Positions 1 through 6,076 of a DNA stretch of 6,076 bases are shown here, piece by piece. Source of the DNA: Pseudomonadota bacterium (GTDB lineage Bacteria > Pseudomonadota > Gammaproteobacteria > Steroidobacterales > Steroidobacteraceae). Location: positions 1-6,076 of the forward strand of contig JAKADE010000182.1 of the NCBI GenBank assembly GCA_021820785.1, read 5' to 3'. How positions within the stretch are numbered: the first letter of the stretch is position 1; each line of letters starts with the position of its first letter. The notes under the pieces are model-generated. The model was not told the DNA's origin and ran no database searches. It saw only the letters and a list, made by a program, of their open reading frames with translations. Both the position numbers and the translations under genes were made by a program.

Positions 1-639
<639 letters not shown>

Positions 640-664
640 AACAATATTTCCCCGGAAAATTCGC

Positions 665-1195
665 TTAGGCGGTCAGCTGTTGGGCGATGCGCTCGAGCCT
701 GCTGCGCACCGACCCGTCGATGACCAGATCGCCGGCACGCACCGTGGCGCCACCGAGCAGGCCCGGATCGAGCTCGCAGCGCAATTGCACCCGCCGGCGC
801 AGGCGGCGCTCGAGCGCCCCGGCGAGCGTGCGCTGCTGGGGCTCGGAGAGCGGCGCAGCCGAGGTGAGCGTGACCTCGATGGTGCCCTCGGCCTCGGCCT
901 TCAGCTCATCGAAGCGCGCCGCGACCTCCGGCAGACAGTCGAGCCGGCGGTTGTCGGCCAGCGTGCGGATGAAGTTGCGCCCGGCCTCGTCCAGATGCGG
1001 CTCGGCGATCGAGGAGATCAGACCGGCGAGCTGCTCGGGCGTGACGTGCGGGTTGTCCAGAAGCGCCGCGACGCGCGGGTCGAGAACCGCGGCCGCTGCG
1101 CGCCGCAGACCCTCGGACCACTCCCCGAGACGTCCGCGGGCGGCCTCGAAGGCCGCCTTGGCGTAGGGTCTGGCGATGGTGCTCTTGTCCGGCAT
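665..1195 (-). CDS. atpH: F1Fo ATP synthase subunit delta
   Basis: This is the peripheral-stalk subunit (OSCP homologue) that sits on top of the alpha3beta3 head and joins it to the b dimer, acting as part of the stator. At 176 residues it is almost the same length as E. coli delta (177). The N-terminal helical domain begins with [12 protein letters not shown] (residues 8-19), the usual AtpH opening. The middle holds [18 protein letters not shown]. The family's most conserved C-terminal block, [20 protein letters not shown], is at about 148-167. The ATG has a GGAG Shine-Dalgarno 6 nt upstream, which overlaps the end of the 12-nt gap after the atpF stop. The stop is TAA, 25 nt before atpA. Nothing in it is unusual. 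Confidence 0.97.
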   Translation of the reverse strand: MPDKSTIARPYAKAAFEAARGRLGEWSEGLRRAAAAVLDPRVAALLDNPHVTPEQLAGLISSIAEPHLDEAGRNFIRTLADNRRLDCLPEVAARFDELKAEAEGTIEVTLTSAAPLSEPQQRTLAGALERRLRRRVQLRCELDPGLLGGATVRAGDLVIDGSVRSRLERIAQQLTA

Positions 1196-1207
1196 CGGGT
1201 TCTCCGC

Positions 1208-1678
1208 CTACAGCTGTGCGGCGAATTCGCTGAGCAGCGCTTCGTGGGCGCGCGCATCGATTTCGCGTTCCAGCAATTTCGCGGCGGCCGCGACGGCGAT
1301 CGCCCCGACCTGCTGGCGCAGTTGCTCCTTGGCGCGGGCGGCGTCGAGCTCGATCTGCTCCTGTGCGGCGGCCACGAGGCGCTGGCCCTCGTGCGTCGCG
1401 GCGCTGCGGGCCTGCTCGAGGATCTCCGTGGCGCTGCGCTGGGCCTGATCGACGATCACGCCGGCGCGCTCGCGCGCCTCGCGCAGAATCGACTCGGCGC
1501 TGGCGCGGGCCCGTTCGAGCTCCTCTTCGCCCTTGTCGGCCGCGGCCAGACCCTGAGCGATCCGCCGCTCACGCTCCTGCATCGGGCCGAGAATCATCGG
1601 CCAGACGAATTTCATCGTGAACCAGATCAAGACGGCGAATACCGCCATCTGGATGACGAGCGTCAGATTGACGTGCAC
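1208..1678 (-). CDS. atpF: F1Fo ATP synthase subunit b (GTG start)
   Basis: Subunit b forms the dimeric peripheral stalk: one N-terminal membrane helix anchors a long cytoplasmic coiled coil that reaches delta. The 156-residue product has a hydrophobic helix at about residues 4-26 ([20 protein letters not shown]), then the conserved FVWPMI hinge. A long charged, Ala/Glu/Arg-rich helix without prolines runs to the C-terminus ([10 protein letters not shown]). The initiation codon is GTG, not ATG. It is supported by a full AAGGAGG Shine-Dalgarno (1684-1690) spaced 5 nt away, and by alignment with the E. coli b N-terminus, whose Met falls at exactly this position. The next in-frame ATG is residue 11, inside the membrane helix, and would damage the anchor. 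The gene lies 46 nt after atpE and 12 nt before atpH. Only one b-type gene is present here, with no b' duplicate. Confidence 0.97.
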   Translation of the reverse strand: MHVNLTLVIQMAVFAVLIWFTMKFVWPMILGPMQERERRIAQGLAAADKGEEELERARASAESILREARERAGVIVDQAQRSATEILEQARSAATHEGQRLVAAAQEQIELDAARAKEQLRQQVGAIAVAAAAKLLEREIDARAHEALLSEFAAQL

Positions 1679-1683
1679 GTTCG

Positions 1684-1690
1684 CCTCCTT
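1684..1690 (-). promoter_or_regulatory. atpF ribosome binding site (full consensus)
   Basis: The minus strand reads AAGGAGG, complementary to the 16S rRNA 3' end, 5 nt before the GTG at 1678. It is the strongest Shine-Dalgarno in the window. It decides the atpF start in favour of GTG and probably compensates for the weaker codon. Confidence 0.85.
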
Positions 1691-1724
1691 CCGAGGGGTG
1701 CGCTAGCAGGGTTCCGCGATCGGC

Positions 1725-2000
<276 letters not shown>

Positions 2001-2006
2001 TCAAGT

Positions 2007-2034
2007 CTCCTCGAGGATCAATGGGTCGAAAAAA
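2007..2034 (-). promoter_or_regulatory. atpE translation initiation region (T-run plus GAGGAG Shine-Dalgarno)
   Basis: On the coding strand the atpB-atpE gap holds a T6 run (2029-2034), followed by GAGGAG (2007-2012) placed 6 nt before the atpE ATG. In E. coli a U-rich stretch upstream of the atpE Shine-Dalgarno is known to enhance its translation, since about ten c subunits are needed per complex. The same arrangement here suggests, but does not prove, the same role. Eight of these bases, CCTCGAGG, form a small palindrome overlapping the Shine-Dalgarno. Confidence 0.45.
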
Positions 2035-2043
2035 TGGAATCGT

Positions 2044-3428
<1,385 letters not shown>

Positions 3429-3457
3429 ATTATTCCGCCGGGCCGAAAAGCCGCGCG

Positions 3458-3486
3458 ATTATATTGACCGGTCTGCAGGGAGTCCA
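3458..3486 (-). promoter_or_regulatory. Predicted sigma70-type promoter of the atp operon
   Basis: The minus strand shows a perfect -10 box TATAAT (3458-3463), a 17-bp spacer, and a -35 box TGGACT (3481-3486; 4 of 6 bases match TTGACA). Transcription would start at about 3451-3452, giving an mRNA leader of about 23 nt to the atpI GTG at 3428. This is the most AT-rich spot of the parB-atpI gap and points into the operon. It would let the atp genes be expressed independently of parAB. Confidence 0.7.
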
Positions 3487-3510
3487 CTCCATCCGCAGCC
3501 GTTCTAAGCC

Positions 3511-3528
3511 TGTGAAAATGGTGTGAAA
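3511..3528 (-). repeat. Tandem TTTCACA direct repeat upstream of the atpI promoter
   Basis: On the minus strand TTTCACA occurs twice (3522-3528 and 3511-3517), with 11 bp from start to start, about one helical turn. The pair is centred roughly 35 bp upstream of the -35 box. This spacing on one face of the helix suits a regulator that binds direct half-sites. No regulator can be named from the sequence. Each unit also contains TTTCAC, the core of a ParB parS half-site, but in direct rather than inverted arrangement. Confidence 0.4.
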
Positions 3529-3544
3529 TTTCCGCCGCGAAGGG

Positions 3545-3565
3545 TGCCGGATTTCGATCCGGGCA
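3545..3565 (-). terminator. Small hairpin downstream of parB (weak terminator candidate)
   Basis: Two arms, TGCCGGAT (3545-3552) and ATCCGGGCA (3557-3565), pair over 8 bp with one bulged base and a 4-nt loop. The structure starts 17 nt after the parB stop. The RNA after it has no U-run, so intrinsic termination would be poor. It may instead protect the parAB mRNA end or slow read-through into atpI. Confidence 0.3.
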
Positions 3566-3581
3566 GCCATTGCGGAAGATC

Positions 3582-4484
3582 CTAATGGATATGGGCGAGG
3601 ATCCCGTCCAGTTCGTCGAGAGTATTGTAGTTCACGGTCAGCGTGCCCTTGCCGCCCGCGCCCGAGCGGATCGCGACCCGGGCGCCGAGTTTTTCCGAAA
3701 GCTGCTGTTCGAGCTGGCGGACGTTCGGATCGCTCCGGTGCCGCGCATCCGCCGGCGCCGCCGGGCGCAGCATGCGCCGCACGAGCGCTTCGGTCTCGCG
3801 CACCGAGAGACCCCTGGCGACCACTTCGGCGGCCGCCTGGCGTTGCTCCCCGCGCTGCGCCAGGCCGAGCAGCGCCCGCGCATGACCCATCTCGATCTGG
3901 CGCCGCTCGATCAGCTCGCAGACCTCCGTGGGAAGATCGAGCAGACGCAGCAGGTTGCTGACCCCGGCACGGGAGCGCCCGACCGCCTCGGCGGCCTGCG
4001 CGTGCGTGAGCTCGAACTCGCTGATCAGGCGCTGCAGCGCGCGGGCTTCCTCGAGCGGATTGAGGTTCTCGCGCTGGATGTTCTCGATGAGTGCCACGGC
4101 AATCGCGGCTTCATCCGGAATGCGCCGCACGATGGCCGGGATGTCCTCGAGTCCGGCCAGTTGCGCGGCACGCCAGCGCCGCTCCCCGGCAATGATCTCG
4201 TAGCGCAGCGGCGCCCCGGGGGCCGTTGCGAGCGGCCGCACCACGATGGGCTGCACCACGCCCTGCGCCTTGATGGAGCCGGCCAGTTCCTCGAGCGACT
4301 CCAGATGCATATCGGTGCGCGGCTGGTACTTGCCACGCTGCAGCACATCGAGTGGCAGGCGCGTCAGTTCGTCCCCGGCGGGGGGGTGCGCAGGGACGCC
4401 CGTCGGTGCCGCCGGTGCGCCGCGGGCGCCCGGCCCGAGCAGATCGGCCAGCCCCCGGCCGAGCGTCGGCTTCTTCTGCGTCAC
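3582..4484 (-). CDS. parB: Chromosome partitioning protein ParB (Spo0J family)
   Basis: ParB is a CTP-dependent DNA clamp that loads at parS sites near the origin, spreads along DNA, and drives segregation with ParA. It is 300 residues, normal for the family. The N-terminal peptide [13 protein letters not shown] (4-16) is the usual ParA-stimulating segment, followed by an Ala/Pro/Gly linker to about residue 38. The CTP-binding region shows YQPRT (53-57), GERRWRA (100-106) and [14 protein letters not shown] (134-147). The helix-turn-helix that reads parS covers about 159-186 ([21 protein letters not shown]). A C-terminal dimerisation domain runs from about residue 252 to the end. The GTG start overlaps the parA stop as GTGA and has a strong GGGGAGG Shine-Dalgarno (4492-4498) 7 nt upstream, inside parA. 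Coupled translation with parA is therefore likely. The stop is TAG. Confidence 0.97.
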   Translation of the reverse strand: MTQKKPTLGRGLADLLGPGARGAPAAPTGVPAHPPAGDELTRLPLDVLQRGKYQPRTDMHLESLEELAGSIKAQGVVQPIVVRPLATAPGAPLRYEIIAGERRWRAAQLAGLEDIPAIVRRIPDEAAIAVALIENIQRENLNPLEEARALQRLISEFELTHAQAAEAVGRSRAGVSNLLRLLDLPTEVCELIERRQIEMGHARALLGLAQRGEQRQAAAEVVARGLSVRETEALVRRMLRPAAPADARHRSDPNVRQLEQQLSEKLGARVAIRSGAGGKGTLTVNYNTLDELDGILAHIH

Positions 4485-5308
4485 GGCGTGGCCTCCCCGT
4501 TCGCCGCAACCCGTTCGTCCGCGGCCGGCGGCTCGAGCGTCCCCTCGGCGCGGCGGATCATTTCCCCGGCGAGCGCCAGATAGGCGAGCGCGCCGCGCGA
4601 GTCCTTGTCGTGGAACAGTACCGGCCGGCCGAAGGACGGTGCCTCGGCGAGGCGGATGTTGCGCGGAATGATGGTGCGGAACACCTTGTCGCCGAAGTGC
4701 ATGATGAGCTGGGCGCTCACTTCGTTGGCCAGGTTATTGCGCGGATCGAACATGGTTCGCAGGATGCCCTCGATGTCGAGCGACGGGTTCACCGCCGCGC
4801 GGATCTGCTCGATGGTGCCGAGCAGCGCCGAGAGTCCCTCGAGCGCGTAGTACTCGCACTGCATCGGGATCAGCACGCTGTCGGCCGCCACCAGTGCGTT
4901 GACGGTGAGCATGTTCAGCGCCGGCGGACAATCGATGAGGATGACGTCGTACGATTCGCGCACCGGTACGAGCGCCTGGCGCAGCCGCGTCTCGCGCCCG
5001 ACGGTCAGGCCGAGCAGCCGGACCTCGGCCGCGGTCAGATCCTGGTTGGCCGGCAGCAGCGCGTAGCCGCCCTGCTCGACCGTGCGCAGCGCGCCGGCGA
5101 CTTCGGCCTCTCCGAGCAGCACCTCGCAGGCACTGCGTTCGAGCTGCGCCTTGTCGATGCCGCTGCCCATGGTGGCATTGCCCTGCGGATCGAGGTCGAG
5201 CAGCAGTACCCGCCGCCGGGTGGCCGCGAGCGAGGCGGCCAGATTGACCGCGGTCGTGGTCTTGCCGACGCCGCCTTTCTGATTGGCGATCGCGATGACG
5301 CGTTTCAT
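4481..5308 (-). CDS. parA: Chromosome partitioning ATPase ParA (Soj family)
   Basis: ParA is a MinD/ParA-type ATPase that binds nucleoid DNA as an ATP dimer and pulls ParB-parS complexes apart. From the ATG at 5308 it is 275 residues. The deviant Walker A motif KGGVGKTT is at 11-18, with both lysines (signature Lys11 and Lys16). The Walker A' motif [10 protein letters not shown] is at 35-44 and Walker B ILIDCPP at 123-129. [11 protein letters not shown] (150-160) and [15 protein letters not shown] (216-230) are further family blocks. It lacks the N-terminal DNA-binding domain of plasmid type Ia ParA, which fits a chromosomal role. An in-frame GTG at 5329 would add seven residues (MKYTVAL). 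I chose the ATG because homologues begin close to [13 protein letters not shown], but no clear Shine-Dalgarno precedes it and a perfect 12-bp inverted repeat occupies the leader. The 3' end overlaps parB by 4 nt. Confidence 0.97.
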   Translation of the reverse strand: MKRVIAIANQKGGVGKTTTAVNLAASLAATRRRVLLLDLDPQGNATMGSGIDKAQLERSACEVLLGEAEVAGALRTVEQGGYALLPANQDLTAAEVRLLGLTVGRETRLRQALVPVRESYDVILIDCPPALNMLTVNALVAADSVLIPMQCEYYALEGLSALLGTIEQIRAAVNPSLDIEGILRTMFDPRNNLANEVSAQLIMHFGDKVFRTIIPRNIRLAEAPSFGRPVLFHDKDSRGALAYLALAGEMIRRAEGTLEPPAADERVAANGEATP

Positions 5309-5309
5309 G

Positions 5310-5338
5310 AGGGCGACAGTGTACTTCACTGTCGCCCT
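5310..5338. repeat. Perfect 12-bp inverted repeat at the parA start
   Basis: Arms at 5310-5321 (AGGGCGACAGTG) and 5327-5338 (CACTGTCGCCCT) are exact reverse complements around a 5-nt loop. The repeat ends one base before the parA ATG and includes the alternative GTG start in one arm. As DNA it could be a repressor operator. As RNA it would be a stable hairpin limiting ribosome access to parA. No T-run follows on either strand, so it is not an intrinsic terminator. Confidence 0.75.
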
Positions 5339-5352
5339 GCTCCGGGGCCGGC

Positions 5353-5385
5353 GCGCACCGGCGCGCCTCAGGCGCGCCGGTGCGC
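5353..5385 (-). repeat. Perfect 15-bp GC-rich inverted repeat around the dehydrogenase stop codon
   Basis: Arms 5353-5367 and 5371-5385 are perfectly complementary over 15 bp, almost all G and C, with a 3-nt loop. On the minus strand that loop is the TGA stop of the dehydrogenase (5368-5370). The stem therefore consists of the last codons plus the first 15 bases of the spacer. In RNA this would be very stable and could slow termination of translation, protect the 3' end, or assist transcription termination, although no U-run follows. Confidence 0.7.
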
Positions 5386-6076
5386 CTGCAGTCGTTCGCG
5401 CGCCATCTGGTCGGCCACCGTGCTGGTCGGCAGCGACTCGTGCCGGGCGCGCTCGAAAATCGCGGTCAGCCGCTCGGGAATCTTCTTGATGGCCGCGTGC
5501 ACCGCCGCCTCGGACGAGCCGCCGCGGTACTCATGGGCCACGTTGATGATGCCGCCGGCGTTGATGACGTAATCCGGCGCGTACAGGATGCCCGCCTTCA
5601 TGAGCCGCTCGCCGTCGGATTCGCGCGCCAGCTGGTTGTTCGCCGCACCGGCGATGATCCGCGCGCGCAGCCGAGGAATCGACTGTGCGCTGAGCACCGC
5701 GCCCAGCGCGCACGGGGCGATCACGTCGGCGTCCTGCTCGAGCAGGGTGTCGACCGGTACGATCGCCGCACCCAGTTCCTCGCGGACCCGCTCGGCGAGC
5801 TCGGCACGGGCATCGGCCACCTTCAGGCGAACCCCTTCGGCGGCCAGCAGCCGGCACAGCGGATGGCCGACGCCGCCGAGGCCCTGCACGGCGACCGTCA
5901 GACCCTCGAGCCCCCGGCCCAGCTGGAAGCGCACCGCGGCCTGGATACCGAGGAACACCCCGAGTGCCGTCTTCGGACCCGGATCCCCGCCCACCTCGCC
6001 CGAGGCGCGCTTCAAGCCGCTGACGAACCGCGTGACGCCGGCCACCTGCTCCATGTCCGCGGTGCTCGTGCCGACG
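5368..6076 (-). CDS. Leu/Phe/Val/Glu-family amino-acid dehydrogenase (C-terminal 235 residues, cut by window edge)
   Basis: This family catalyses NAD-dependent reversible oxidative deamination of an amino acid to its 2-oxo acid plus ammonia, in the cytoplasm. The frame is open to the right edge, so the true start lies outside the window. An internal ATG at 6054 is not the start, because the preceding VGTSTAD matches the family's VGT..DM segment. In fragment numbering [15 protein letters not shown] (29-43) opens the dinucleotide domain. The Rossmann motif GLGGVG is at 65-70, with acidic Asp88 at the end of the second strand, which favours NAD over NADP. APCALGA is at 120-126, GAANNQL at 143-149 and [10 protein letters not shown] at 166-175. 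These resemble leucine dehydrogenase most, but the residues that decide the substrate are mostly in the missing N-terminal half, so Leu versus Phe or Val is open. parA follows 59 nt later on the same strand. Confidence 0.93.
   Translation of the reverse strand, partial: VGTSTADMEQVAGVTRFVSGLKRASGEVGGDPGPKTALGVFLGIQAAVRFQLGRGLEGLTVAVQGLGGVGHPLCRLLAAEGVRLKVADARAELAERVREELGAAIVPVDTLLEQDADVIAPCALGAVLSAQSIPRLRARIIAGAANNQLARESDGERLMKAGILYAPDYVINAGGIINVAHEYRGGSSEAAVHAAIKKIPERLTAIFERARHESLPTSTVADQMARERLQAHRRA

Noticed and set aside
3511..3530. DnaA boxes (TTATCCACA) near the parB-atpI gap
   Set aside because: The best 9-mers match only 5 or 6 positions, and there is no cluster or AT-rich unwinding region, so no origin is called.
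3545..3570. tRNA-like 3' end (TTTCGATCC followed by a nearby CCA), possible tRNA remnant or attachment site
   Set aside because: The bases flanking the would-be T-loop do not form a T-stem, and no acceptor, anticodon or D arm can be found around it. It is explained by the small hairpin.
3570..4583. 337-codon open frame on the plus strand, opposite parB
   Set aside because: It is a shadow of parB. The ParB reading contains all the expected family motifs and this one contains none.
3582..5308. A parS site (TGTTTCACGTGAAACA) within or beside parAB
   Set aside because: I found no full or near-full palindrome anywhere in the window. The TTTCAC units at 3511-3528 are direct half-matches only.
5318..5323. 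TACACT on the minus strand as a -10 box for a leaderless parA transcript
   Set aside because: The hexamer matches 4 of 6 bases, but 17 bp upstream there is no -35-like sequence. It lies mostly inside the inverted repeat, which explains its bases.
4352..5572. 406-codon open frame on the plus strand, opposite parA and flanking genes
   Set aside because: It is a shadow of the parB start, parA and the dehydrogenase end. It crosses the two inverted repeats, is Arg-rich and shows no recognisable motif.

Overview
The window is a GC-rich stretch of ordinary bacterial core chromosome, with every recognisable gene on the minus strand, so it reads from right to left. In transcription order it holds the C-terminal part of a Leu/Phe/Val/Glu-type amino-acid dehydrogenase, parA, parB, and then the start of the F1Fo ATP synthase operon: atpI, atpB, atpE, atpF, atpH and the N-terminal 213 residues of atpA. 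The protein sequences and the parA-parB-atpIBEFHA order point to a high-GC gammaproteobacterium. Subunit a keeps the E. coli numbering for its essential Arg210, and delta and b have E. coli-like lengths. I cannot name a genus from this window.

Right part (5309-6076): an amino-acid dehydrogenase ends just before parA. The junction is unusual. A perfect 15-bp inverted repeat has the dehydrogenase TGA stop as its 3-nt loop. A second perfect 12-bp inverted repeat lies directly against the parA ATG. Neither has a T-tract. In many gammaproteobacteria rsmG and mnmG lie upstream of parA; here the neighbour is a metabolic enzyme.

Middle part (3582-5308): parA (Soj-type Walker ATPase) and parB (Spo0J-type CTPase and parS-binding protein) overlap by 4 nt (GTGA) and are probably translationally coupled. 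Together they would segregate the chromosome origin region. No full parS palindrome was found here.

Control region (3429-3581, 153 bp): going downstream from parB there is a small hairpin, a tandem TTTCACA direct repeat spaced 11 bp, and a good sigma70-like promoter (TGGACT, 17 bp, TATAAT) firing into atpI. The atpI start is ambiguous. A 20-codon ATG reading frame ends in a GTGA overlap with the alternative, homology-favoured GTG start.

Left part (1-3428): the atp genes are closely packed, with gaps of 5, 43, 46, 12 and 25 nt. They encode the AtpI assembly factor, the complete Fo sector (a, c, b), the delta stalk subunit and the beginning of alpha. atpG, atpD and atpC are expected beyond the left edge. 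The key catalytic and proton-path residues are intact, so the enzyme should be a normal proton-translocating ATP synthase. I saw no mobile element, CRISPR array, RNA gene or clearly new system. The points worth a second look are small regulatory structures.
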